Of a stretch of DNA of 17,022 nt, positions 7,212 through 16,300 are shown in pieces. Location of the stretch: the NCBI GenBank assembly GCA_024641365.1, contig JAHEDF010000028.1, positions 1 through 17,022 on the forward strand, read 5' to 3'. The notes under the pieces were generated by a model. That model did no database searches, was not told where the DNA came from, and saw nothing but the letters and a program-made list of their open reading frames with translations. Numbering within the stretch: the first letter of the stretch is position 1; each line of letters starts with the position of its first letter. A program made the translations under genes and the position numbers. The DNA is from Planctomycetota bacterium. GTDB taxonomy: Bacteria; Planctomycetota; UBA11346.

Positions 7212-8449
7212 GGCGTGGCTCCTGCAACAATAACATCGCTTTGGGTTGCGGTTTGTTCAGCGACGAGTTCGCTGAGCAACGCATCAACTTTTGCACGACG
7301 TTCTTTTATGGCAGCGGGAATTCCCGCTGAATTTTCTGCGCCAAAAACTTGCGCTATCGTCGTGCCCTTTGGTGGCGGCACGCGTTGTAAAGTCGAATAA
7401 TGTGACGCAATCCAAAAACGTAAGGCGTAAATTCGTTCCGTTGATTTACCTTTAGCTAAATAACTGGTAACGGCTTCACGCAAAACTTTTTCATCAATCG
7501 CAGCACCAATGGCTGGTTGAATTGCTGTCCACACTTTAAATGTATCGTCTTTCGCTTGTTGCAGAGAAATAAAGCGCTTAAAATCTTCCGTCGAGACAAT
7601 ACTAGCAACAACAATCATAATGCCGTGATTAGCACCACATAATTCTGCACATTGTCCTTTATAAACACCCAAGATTTCTGGTGTAAACCAAGCCGTGGTA
7701 TAACGATTTTTAATACAATCCTTTTTCACACCAAATGCCGGAATCCACCACGCATGATTGACATCATCAGAAGTCATGTGCAGCAAAACGGTACGACCCT
7801 TTGGTAATACCAGGCATTCTTGAATACCCATATTTTGACCAACGGTCACCGTTTCTTTAACCTCAGCCTTTGGATTTTTGTAATAATCTTTGTAGGAATA
7901 ATCCCAGGCAAATTGTTTGCCGGTCACGACTACGGTCATTTGATCTTTTTTATTTACCGGCGGAGCTTCCATCCAATCTAAAACAAACCACGTCGGAATG
8001 CTGACGACAACGAGCGCCAAACAGGGAATCAATGTCCAAATAACCTCTAATTTATGATTACCAGTAAATGTCGCTGGTTTACGATCGTCACCATGATCAC
8101 GGAATTTAAAGATGACGTATAATAAAAGAACTAACGGTAAAATTAAGAATGGTAAAAAGATAATGGCACTAAACCATGTCACCCATACTACTTCGCGCGC
8201 AATTTCAGAACCCGGTTCAACAAACGGACTTTTGTTGTGGTTTACTGGCTTACCACTTTCATCAAGCGCATAAATATTTGGATTAAATAAGGCTACGTCA
8301 CGTTCAATTGGATCACTGTTGGCTGGCTCAGATGGAACCGAGGTATTTCCAGCCGTGGTACTACCTGGTTTATTTCCCTCAGCTGCAGATGTCACTGACG
8401 TCAACAGTACTGAACACAGCAGTACGAGGGTTAACAACAAGCGGGGCAT
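7208..8449 (-). CDS. coxB: Cytochrome c oxidase subunit II, CuA type with C-terminal extension, 413 aa
   Basis: Subunit II accepts electrons from cytochrome c at a binuclear CuA centre. The order is: a signal peptide-like N-terminus (residues 1-22, ending TSAAE), a Gly/Ser/Thr-rich linker, two membrane helices (about 86-115 and 136-158), then the periplasmic cupredoxin domain. The CuA ligands are complete: His232 in NHAWW, and Cys267, Glu269, Cys271, His275 and Met278 in GQCAELCGANHGIM. There is no CxxCH, so this is not a fused caa3-type subunit. After the cupredoxin fold (about residue 292) about 120 further residues follow, soluble and helix-prone, with no domain I recognise. The ATG at 8449 shares one base with the preceding cytochrome stop (TAATG). 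Confidence 0.96.
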   Translation of the reverse strand: MPRLLLTLVLLCSVLLTSVTSAAEGNKPGSTTAGNTSVPSEPANSDPIERDVALFNPNIYALDESGKPVNHNKSPFVEPGSEIAREVVWVTWFSAIIFLPFLILPLVLLLYVIFKFRDHGDDRKPATFTGNHKLEVIWTLIPCLALVVVSIPTWFVLDWMEAPPVNKKDQMTVVVTGKQFAWDYSYKDYYKNPKAEVKETVTVGQNMGIQECLVLPKGRTVLLHMTSDDVNHAWWIPAFGVKKDCIKNRYTTAWFTPEILGVYKGQCAELCGANHGIMIVVASIVSTEDFKRFISLQQAKDDTFKVWTAIQPAIGAAIDEKVLREAVTSYLAKGKSTERIYALRFWIASHYSTLQRVPPPKGTTIAQVFGAENSAGIPAAIKERRAKVDALLSELVAEQTATQSDVIVAGATP

Positions 8450-9375
8450 TATTTGCCTCCCTTCAACAACGCGAACAGACCATTTAATTCATCACTTGAG
8501 CACAAATTAAAATAGGAGCGAACCGCACCAGTTCCATCCGAACCAGCTAACAAGTGGGTAAACTGCTGTGCGTTATTGTCTTGCACAGCTTGTTTTAAAG
8601 CGATTGCTAAACCGGGTTCAGCTTGGACCAATTTTACAAAATGCGTCGCAGTTTGTTTATGCTGCTCTGGTGCTGCAGCATGAGCCGCTTCAGCCCAGAC
8701 TTTAACCAAACTAACATTTTTTTCATCGGCTTTGGCAATGCCAGCCAGTAATGGTTGAACGGGCGCTTTCACTTCGACTTCGTGAGGGTGCTGTTCGTGT
8801 CCATGACCTCCGCTAACACCTGGAGGCGGAATTGTTTTCACAATGGCATCGTCGTCCATCTCAATGTAATTATCTTTATTAAATTTCTTAACCCATGTTT
8901 CAGTTATATAATGATTGACGGCATATTTTTCTTCGGCGCTTAAACCTGGAAATGCCGGCATGGTTCCAAGGCCTTTATCTAGCACGAGGTACAAGGCATA
9001 TGGGCCGCCACCATTTTTATTTTTCCAGGCATCGGTTTTAAAATTACGCGGTGCTGGTTTTAAATTACTTGGATTTGAGTCACCTTGCGCACCGTGACAG
9101 GACGCACATTTTGCATTAAACACTGCCGCACCTTTATCGACAACATCTGAACTGTGGTCAGCCATTAACTTTACATGATCTGGTTCCGGTTCACCAGCTT
9201 CATGGACATGAATTTTATGATGATGACGGGCAACATGCATGCCGTGAAATAAAAAGTGAAAGAACAGCCACGCCAGAAATGCGGCGATGGCAAGAATGCA
9301 CACCGACCACAATGCTGGATGTGATATTTCAGGCTGCTCGGGTGCAGCGTGGCCATGATCGTGAGCGGCAGACAT
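8449..9375 (-). CDS. Membrane-anchored, His-rich monohaem cytochrome c, 308 aa
   Basis: A class-I-like cytochrome c on a membrane anchor, probably carrying electrons between ACIII and the oxidase. The N-terminus is short and histidine-rich (HDHGH). One hydrophobic helix spans about 22-46, followed by a second His-rich stretch (HVARHHHKIHVHE). The haem domain runs from about 76 to 165, with CASCH at residues 90-94 and a likely axial Met139 in GTMPAFP. A linker contains a third His cluster (GHGHEQHPH, about 190-198). The last ~100 residues form a soluble, helix-prone region that I do not recognise. The gene overlaps actF by 1 nt (TGATG) and coxB by 1 nt. The electron-bridge role comes from its position and haem domain; the His clusters suggest metal binding. 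It could instead be counted as a subunit of either complex. Confidence 0.88.
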   Translation of the reverse strand: MSAAHDHGHAAPEQPEISHPALWSVCILAIAAFLAWLFFHFLFHGMHVARHHHKIHVHEAGEPEPDHVKLMADHSSDVVDKGAAVFNAKCASCHGAQGDSNPSNLKPAPRNFKTDAWKNKNGGGPYALYLVLDKGLGTMPAFPGLSAEEKYAVNHYITETWVKKFNKDNYIEMDDDAIVKTIPPPGVSGGHGHEQHPHEVEVKAPVQPLLAGIAKADEKNVSLVKVWAEAAHAAAPEQHKQTATHFVKLVQAEPGLAIALKQAVQDNNAQQFTHLLAGSDGTGAVRSYFNLCSSDELNGLFALLKGGK

Positions 9376-10601
9376 CAGTGCAGGTGCTCCGCGTTAATGG
9401 TGGATTGTAAGCGTGGATCACCCTTAGGCAGCACACCGTGCTTGGCCCAAAAGCGCAGCGCCAACAACAGGAAGGCGCCAACAAAGCCAGCGCCGATCAA
9501 GACGGTCGGTAAATCGTAGAAACCACGATACGCATTTTGTGAGAACGCTGGCATGATGAGCCACGATAAATCCATCCAATTACCAAGTAACACCAAAGCC
9601 GAAACGACAGCCAAAGCAATTGGATTCGTGCGTAAACTTTGACTCATTAAAACCGTAAATGGAATAATAAAGCGCAGAACAATTTCAGCGATTAATGCAT
9701 TGTCATATCCATGCTGTAAGCGAATTAAGAAAAAGTAGGTTTCTTCATCTAAGTTCGCATAATACACCACCAAAAATTGCGCGAATCCGATGTACATACA
9801 AAACGCTGACCATACTAATGTCCACGTTCCTAAATCATGCATCGTGTGTTGGCGAATTGAGCCAGCAAGCGGACCTTTACGCATCCATAAAACCATCAAG
9901 ACCAAAACGGCTAAGAATGTTTGCACTGCTGAGGTAAAGCAATAAACGCCCCACATAGTCGATACGAAATTAACATGTAATGCCAACATCATGTCCCAGC
10001 AAAATAAGGTAAAGGTAATGGCCATAATTAGCAGCCAGGCAATACTTAATTTGGTATGGGTCGCAATGATATCAGCACCTGCGTCCTGCTTTAAACTCAA
10101 ACGCACAAATAGCTGACCTAATCCTAACCATAAAATAATAATTACTGAGGTAGTTGCGATCCAGCGTCCCGGGGTCATCCAGGTAAATTTATCGAGACCA
10201 TGAGTATGATGAGCATGAAATAAATCGTGGTGGGCAGGTTTTCCTGCGAGATAAATCCATTCATATAAATATGCGCCACCGCCAATAGCGATAGCGATAA
10301 AACCAATTAATGTTAATGGTAAACCAGCAGTTAGTCCTTCCATCACGCGGCGTAATGGAATCGTCCAGACTGAACCTGCCGCAGCGTGGGCCGCAATAAA
10401 AAATAATGCTCCAATGGCAATATAGGTTGGAATCATCATGCCTTGCAGCAACGCCGCCCACGCATGTTGTGGATCGGCAAACAACATGCCGATAAAAGTG
10501 GCAACCCCAACAAATGCCAGCGCTGCACCAGCGGCAAGCAAGCGGGTTGTACGCAACGGTGGCGTTGCTGATGCAGGATTAATTGGTGGCGAATTATCCA
10601 C
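9375..10601 (-). CDS. actF: ACIII subunit ActF, NrfD-like membrane protein, 408 aa
   Basis: ActF is the second large NrfD/PsrC-like membrane subunit of alternative complex III, paired with ActC in the membrane and possibly involved in proton movement. About ten hydrophobic segments are visible. The features fit ActF rather than ActC: shorter length, a His-rich external loop (HHDLFHAHHTHG, about 124-135), and the stretch MWGVYCFTSAVQTFL together with GTWTLVWSAFCMYIGFAQFLVVYYANL that I associate with ActF proteins. The GTG start at 10601 is chosen because it has GGAG 9 nt upstream and lies 3 nt after the actE stop. It ends by overlapping the next cytochrome gene by one base. Family assignment is firm; the role in proton translocation is known only by analogy. 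Confidence 0.93.
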   Translation of the reverse strand: MDNSPPINPASATPPLRTTRLLAAGAALAFVGVATFIGMLFADPQHAWAALLQGMMIPTYIAIGALFFIAAHAAAGSVWTIPLRRVMEGLTAGLPLTLIGFIAIAIGGGAYLYEWIYLAGKPAHHDLFHAHHTHGLDKFTWMTPGRWIATTSVIIILWLGLGQLFVRLSLKQDAGADIIATHTKLSIAWLLIMAITFTLFCWDMMLALHVNFVSTMWGVYCFTSAVQTFLAVLVLMVLWMRKGPLAGSIRQHTMHDLGTWTLVWSAFCMYIGFAQFLVVYYANLDEETYFFLIRLQHGYDNALIAEIVLRFIIPFTVLMSQSLRTNPIALAVVSALVLLGNWMDLSWLIMPAFSQNAYRGFYDLPTVLIGAGFVGAFLLLALRFWAKHGVLPKGDPRLQSTINAEHLH

Positions 10602-10604
10602 GGT

Positions 10605-11414
10605 CTACTTCTCCGTGCCCCAAGTGGGCTTCACATATTCGGGCACTGGTTTGTGTGGTGGTTCGAAAGCGTCGCCGTCGCCACCAGCTTGAATAAGGTC
10701 GAGGTCTTTTTTGCGTAGCTCAATTAATAATTTTGTTGAGGCGATTTCTTCTTTTGCCTCAGCATCATTTTCTTTTGGACCGCCTTGCGCAGTCACTTTC
10801 TCTAAAGCAGCTAAACGTTTTTCGGCATCTTCCAATGCTTGCGTCGCACGAGCCAATGCATTTACGTACAATACCACTGCCCAACGTTGGGCTGATGGTA
10901 TTTGTGCTGCCAAATCGGGCATGCGATTACGACCGCGTGAAATAATATGATAAATTTCACCGTCTTTCATTAAAGCGACGTTGCCCGTATTAATTGATGG
11001 AATACCGGCAAAACGATCAGGATGCTCTTTTGTTGGTGCTACGTAACCATTTTTCGCATCACCATCACGTCCATGACAAACAGCACAGTAGGTGTTAAAG
11101 GTTCGTTGGCCGGTCTTTAATACTGGTACTGTTGGCGCAAAAGGATTTACCAATAATTTTGCACTGGCCATGTCTTCAGCAGCAATTTGGTAACCAACAC
11201 CATCACGCGATACCGTTCCAGGGACAGGCATTAACATGGATGGCACATGGCGATTCTTTTCTTCGCCTAGTTCAAGGACGCCTTGTGATTTATAGCCAGG
11301 ATTTTCGTACATTTCTGGCATGTAGTCTATGCCACGTGATGATTTTTCACTTTCGCCACAACCTGCTAAGAACACACACAGACCAAAGCTGAGTAGCATA
11401 TATTTTTTAAACAT
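10605..11414 (-). CDS. actE: ACIII subunit ActE, lipoprotein monohaem cytochrome c, 269 aa
   Basis: ActE is the monohaem cytochrome c of ACIII, lipid-anchored on the periplasmic face. The signal peptide starts MFKKYMLLSFGL and ends in a lipobox LAGC, with Cys19 as the predicted lipidated residue. The haem domain contains CAVCH at 110-114 and the probable axial Met165 in NRMPDL. From about residue 188 a charged, heptad-like helical stretch follows (rich in Ala, Leu, Glu and Lys), then a Pro-rich tail, giving a C-terminal extension of about 80 residues. The ATG at 11414 is preferred over an upstream in-frame start at 11486 because it has GAGGAGG 6 nt upstream and gives a proper signal peptide. 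It overlaps actD by 8 nt. Confidence 0.93.
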   Translation of the reverse strand: MFKKYMLLSFGLCVFLAGCGESEKSSRGIDYMPEMYENPGYKSQGVLELGEEKNRHVPSMLMPVPGTVSRDGVGYQIAAEDMASAKLLVNPFAPTVPVLKTGQRTFNTYCAVCHGRDGDAKNGYVAPTKEHPDRFAGIPSINTGNVALMKDGEIYHIISRGRNRMPDLAAQIPSAQRWAVVLYVNALARATQALEDAEKRLAALEKVTAQGGPKENDAEAKEEIASTKLLIELRKKDLDLIQAGGDGDAFEPPHKPVPEYVKPTWGTEK

Positions 11415-11970
11415 GAGCCGCCTCCTCTGCAGGAGTTGCTTCTGTCGCCGAGGCAAAACCAATCGTCTGCACTTCTTCCGCACCATTATCTTGCAACCAT
11501 TGCTTTTTCGCGTTAGCCGCTTCGCCGTCAGCGAGTGGTAAAACTAACGCAAAGGTATCATCAGTAATACGATCATTAATTAATTTCGTGTCAATTTCAG
11601 GTAATAATTTACACATGTGTAAAGCCACGCCCATATTAGCGAGCGCACCCAACAACAATCCAGTTTCCATAATCACAACTAAAAATGTAGGCCAAGCAAA
11701 GAATGGCTTGCCACCAACATTTAATGGCCAGTCATGATATTGCGTGAAGAAACACAAATGCAGCCCGAGTGCAAAACCAACTAATATGACCGTCATAACT
11801 GGACGGCCAAGCAAACTGCGTGGAATGCCCAATTTTCCTTCCAGGCCATGGACCGGATATGGAGTAAATGCTTGTGGTTTATGACCGGCAGCAGTCGCAG
11901 CTGCACAAGCGTTGGTAAACGTTTGCTGATCGCGGTAATAACCGGCAACGATGGGTGTGGCCTTAGCCAT
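11407..11970 (-). CDS. actD: ACIII subunit ActD (DUF3341), 187 aa
   Basis: ActD is a two-helix membrane subunit of ACIII with a cytoplasmic N-terminal domain. Conserved DUF3341 features are present: an N-terminal domain with YPVHGLE (about 38-44), and two hydrophobic segments (about 57-77 and 90-120), the second preceded by KPFFAWPTFL. A C-terminal soluble domain contains DDTFALVLPLAD. The protein has no cofactor motif. The ATG at 11970 overlaps the actC stop by 8 nt, and its own stop overlaps actE by 8 nt, so translation is likely coupled along actC-actD-actE. The length is typical for the family. Its exact role is structural as far as is known. Confidence 0.93.
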   Translation of the reverse strand: MAKATPIVAGYYRDQQTFTNACAAATAAGHKPQAFTPYPVHGLEGKLGIPRSLLGRPVMTVILVGFALGLHLCFFTQYHDWPLNVGGKPFFAWPTFLVVIMETGLLLGALANMGVALHMCKLLPEIDTKLINDRITDDTFALVLPLADGEAANAKKQWLQDNGAEEVQTIGFASATEATPAEEAAHV

Positions 11971-13354
11971 GGTGACCGTCCCCGTTTTTATGGCTCGGTT
12001 TTAGCAACGTGGCTTTTATTTCGGCAATCGAAATAACTGGAACCACACGCACAAAGCCAAGAATGAAGAAGAAGAATAAGCCAAACGAACCACCTAAAAT
12101 AAACCAATCGAAGGTGCGGAAACTAAATGATGCATCCCAAGACGACGGCAAGTGGTCTTGCATCACTGATAATGAAATAATGACAAAACGTTCGAACCAC
12201 ATGCCTATATTGACCGCAATCGCGATACCCATGAGTGCGAATAAATTACGTCGGATAGCTCTAAACCATAGCAACTGCGGAATAGCTACGTTGCAGGTCA
12301 TCATGATCCACCACGCGAACCACCAATTACCGAGTGGGCGATATAAAAATTGATGCCGCTCGAACGCAGATTCAGACCACCACGCACTGAAATATTCCAT
12401 AATGTAGACATAAGTGACTAAAAGTCCGCACACCAACATCACTTTGGCTAATTTTTCTAAATGATCGAGCGTGATGTAGCGTTCTAATTTCAACATCGAG
12501 CGCATGGGGATTAAGAAAGCCAATGCCATTGCCAAACCACCAAAAATAGCACCGGATACGAAGTACGGTCCAAAAATAGTGGCATGCCATCCTGGGACTT
12601 TTCCAACCGCGGCTAATATAGCGATGGTCGAGTGCATGCCGACAACCAGCGGTGTCGCAATCCACGCAAATTGTGCGTAGGCACGTTCGTAGTGAACCCA
12701 GTCTTTCGCATTGCCACGCCAGCCCATCGCCAGCACGCTATAAATAGCACGTTGCCATTTATTCGTAGCGCGATCACGCACCGTCGCAAAATCTGGAATT
12801 AAACCAAAGTACCAGAAAATTATTGAGGTTGTCGCGTATGCTGTCAGCGCGAACACGTCCCACACAATGGCTGATTTTAAATTCGGCCACAACATACGAT
12901 CATTTGGATAGGGCATTAACCAAAAATCGACCCATGGACGACCGGTATGAATAAGCGGGAATAAACCTGCAATTTGCACCGCGAACACCGTCATGGCTTC
13001 AGTCGAGCGATTAACCGCCGTACGCCATTGCTGACGGAATAAAAATAATACCGACGACACCAGCGTTCCAGCTACAGCAATACCAATCCAGAAGATATAG
13101 GTGGTAATATCATTACCCCAATTCACTGGCTGGTTCACACCGAAAATACCATAGCCTTCAATCACATACAGCGCGATGGCGATAACTAATAAACCAGCAA
13201 CTAATTGCATGCCGCCAAATGCACCATGCCATATTAATGGTGGCTTAGTGAAAATTGGTTTGGTAATATCGTCGGTTATTTGCTTGGCCGTTAATTTTGT
13301 TTCCGGCGGTGCTGGTGGTGGAGCGTCCATCACTGGTGCATCTGTTGAGCTCAT
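11963..13354 (-). CDS. actC: ACIII subunit ActC, NrfD-like quinol-site subunit, 463 aa
   Basis: ActC is the principal membrane subunit of ACIII and the likely site of quinol oxidation, delivering electrons to the ActB iron-sulfur clusters. About ten hydrophobic segments follow a Pro-rich cytoplasmic N-terminus of about 40 residues. Conserved ActC elements include HTGRPW (His136), FWLMPYPN (about 144-151), WDVFAL with Asp166, His241 in the GMHSTI segment, and PGWHATIFGPYFVSGAIF (254-271). Polar and acidic residues within these helices are those implicated in quinol binding and proton transfer in known ACIII structures. The ATG at 13354 overlaps the actB stop by 4 nt and is preceded by AGGAGG 9 nt upstream. 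It ends with a short His-containing tail. Confidence 0.95.
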   Translation of the reverse strand: MSSTDAPVMDAPPPAPPETKLTAKQITDDITKPIFTKPPLIWHGAFGGMQLVAGLLVIAIALYVIEGYGIFGVNQPVNWGNDITTYIFWIGIAVAGTLVSSVLFLFRQQWRTAVNRSTEAMTVFAVQIAGLFPLIHTGRPWVDFWLMPYPNDRMLWPNLKSAIVWDVFALTAYATTSIIFWYFGLIPDFATVRDRATNKWQRAIYSVLAMGWRGNAKDWVHYERAYAQFAWIATPLVVGMHSTIAILAAVGKVPGWHATIFGPYFVSGAIFGGLAMALAFLIPMRSMLKLERYITLDHLEKLAKVMLVCGLLVTYVYIMEYFSAWWSESAFERHQFLYRPLGNWWFAWWIMMTCNVAIPQLLWFRAIRRNLFALMGIAIAVNIGMWFERFVIISLSVMQDHLPSSWDASFSFRTFDWFILGGSFGLFFFFILGFVRVVPVISIAEIKATLLKPSHKNGDGHHG

Positions 13355-16300
13355 GGGTGGGCTCCTCCTGCACTGGCATCGGCATGGCCACCGCCATCCA
13401 AGCGTTCGCGTTCAGCTGCCGTTGCTGGGCGATTGCGGATGCGTGCTAAATAGGTCACCGCAGGGCGCGTATTTAAAACACTATCCAATAATTTGTAGCC
13501 GTGTGCTTGTGCTGAGACTTTATTCACCTCAGATTTTTCATCATTGAGGTCACCAAAAACAATTGCTTTGGTTGGACAGGTTTGCGCACAGGCCGTCGTT
13601 ACTTCACCATCGCGAATCGCACGGTTTTCACGTTTTTCGGTATCGCGAATTTCGCGCGTGCGCTGCAGGCAGAAATTACATTTTTCCATGACGCCACGTG
13701 AGCGCACAGTGATTTCTGGATTGAGTGCCATTTCTAATGGATGGACAGTCAATTCGGCTTGTGAGCTGGTTGAGCCAGAGGTAATTAAATTGCGCTTAAT
13801 ACGTTCAAAAGAATCGCCTGCACCTTGTGGCCCAAAACGATATTTACCGTATTCATACCAATTAAAACGACGCGCTTTATATGGACAGTTATTTGAACAA
13901 TAACGCGTACCAATGCAGCGATTATAAACCATGACATTAATGCCTTCATCATTGTGCATGGTTGCCATCGCTGGGCAGGCTTCTTCACATGGTGCATTAT
14001 CACATTGCTGACACATCACTGGTTGCTGCATGACTTCGACATCTAGCATGTCGGTGTCATCGCCTTCCGAGACATAATAACGATCAATACGAATCCAGTG
14101 CATTTCACGACCGCGACGCACTTCATCAGGGCCAACAACCGGAATATTATTTTCAGCATTACAGGCGACGACACAGGCATTACAGCCAATACAGGTCGAC
14201 AGATCAACACTCATGCCCCATTTGTGGCCGACGTAATCATGCTTTTTGCCAAATAAACTGAGACGGCCATGTTCTTTGCCGTCGGTGCCAGCTTCCCACA
14301 ACGCACGGTGATGTTTTCGTTTTGCTTCACCAGGATCGCTGTTGTGTAATTCGAGTACATCATCGAGCGCAATATCGCGGCCCTGCATGCGATTATGGCC
14401 CTGCATATTTGCGAGCACATAGGTCGTGCCGGTATTAATTAATTCAACTGCCGTTCCAGGAACTAAAGCAGAAACAGCAACACTATAACCGCCATTGAGC
14501 ACGTAATCAGCAACTGCTCCTGCACATCCTTTTGCGCGGCCCCAGCCACTAAATGTTTGGATAGTGCCAGGTTGTTGGCCTTCTTGAATATGGACAGGCA
14601 ATTTAACCGAGACTGATGCTGCTTTTAATTCTACGACATCGTCATGTTTAATCCCTAATCGTGCAGCATCAGGAGCAGATAACGATACGTAATTATCCCA
14701 CGTCACCTTAGAAACTGGGTCAGGTAATTCCATTAACCATGCATTATTGAGCCAGGTACCATCACCCATTACACGCGATGGGCTGACAACTAATTGCAAA
14801 GTACCATCTGCAAACTGCGTTGGTAATTGTGGTAAGTCTGCTGGAATTTCGTATGGTTTGGGGGCGCTTCCTGGAATTGCCAAATTATAAGTAACAACAC
14901 CGCGAGCTAATGCACCTTGCCAGAACGCACGATCATCTGCGGCTATTTTTAATTGTGGTTTGACGTTGCTGACCCACACATTCTGCACATAGCGTTGCCA
15001 ACTTTGCACACCGTTGGCGGCCGCAACCCATAATGGTTTTCCAGAAGCAACGCTTTGTGGAACAGTTTTTTGTTCAATTTTTTCTTGAATAAATGCTGGA
15101 TTTTTAACGCCCGCTGCAACAGCAAAAGCCATTAAACTTTCTTCTTGTGCGCGTGCATCCCACAATGGTGGCAGACATGGTTGTTGCAGACTGTAAATGC
15201 CTGGCCGAATTTCGGCATCGCCCCAACTTTCGAGTCCATGCAAGGTCGGAGCAACATAATGCGCCAAATGTGCAGTTTCTGTCAAGCGATCTGCTAACAC
15301 CACGACGGTTTTAACTTGTGATAAAGCCTGTGCCGATGCTGGCACGTCAAATACTGGGTTAACGCCAACAATTATTACCGTTTGTAATTCACCACGGGCA
15401 GCAGCTTGCAGCACCGTGGTTGCTGGTGCTGCTGTTGCAGAAATACCAGTCGTTGTTTGAACACCAACAACAGTTTTACCATCATTACCTAATAATGAAT
15501 TTAAGGTATGGATTGCCGTCATTAATTGATGAGCGTTGGCACTAGCGGTGCCATGCGGAACACCATAAACAAGACTATTTTCTTTTGCTTGATGAATGGC
15601 AATTAAACGTTCAGCGGTAAATGTAATAGCATCTTGGCCATTAATTGTTTTAAGCCCTAAAGCCTCGCCTAAGGGTTTACCGCCGCGAACAGTATTTAAT
15701 GAGGCAGATATATCAGCAGGAATTTTTTGTCCGGTTTTCTCAGCAACTAATTCAGCAACCCCCCAGGCAGCATGTGCTAATTTATCGGGTGCAATGCGCA
15801 CACGAATATCTGATGCAGCGCCTGTTTGGCTCATCACAGCTTCGAAGGCAATGACTTGGCCAGCGGTGTGATTTTTTTCTGCACCGCGTAAGCGACGGAA
15901 ATCACCAAATGCGACTAATTCATCTAGGCCAACATCCGCTAAATAATCACCACCAAATGTCACTAAAGTTTGTGCGTGTTCAATGTGTCGCACCACGTGA
16001 CCACGGCTTGCGTTAAATGGTAAATCAGCACGTGTGTCGTGCACTCCGTGCATGATTAAATTACCAAATGCCGCTTTATAGTGATCAATCAATGTACGCT
16101 GTGCTGGACCATCAACAGGACCAGTAATTAAACCAATACGTCCACCACTTTTTAGTGCCTCACCGATTTTAGCATCCATTTCTGACCACGATACGTCGGT
16201 AAACATATCGCCATCACGGCGAACGGTACCATTTTGTAAGCGATCAGGATCGTATAAATTTAATAATGATGCTTGCGTCCGCACATCTGCGGTACCACGC

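Noticed and set aside
7208..8449. CoxB as a fused caa3-type subunit with its own haem
   Set aside because: There is no CxxCH in its sequence; the cytochrome domain is on the separate preceding gene.
11415..11486. Longer actE start adding 24 Arg-rich residues
   Set aside because: It would bury the lipoprotein signal peptide and extend far into actD; the internal ATG at 11414 has a strong Shine-Dalgarno site.
12009..12353. Plus-strand open frame of 114 residues inside actC
   Set aside because: It lies entirely antisense within a well-supported gene; its Lys/Pro/Asn-rich product has no protein-like features.
13176..13547. Plus-strand open frame of 123 residues across the actC/actB junction
   Set aside because: Antisense shadow of two firmly assigned genes with no independent support.
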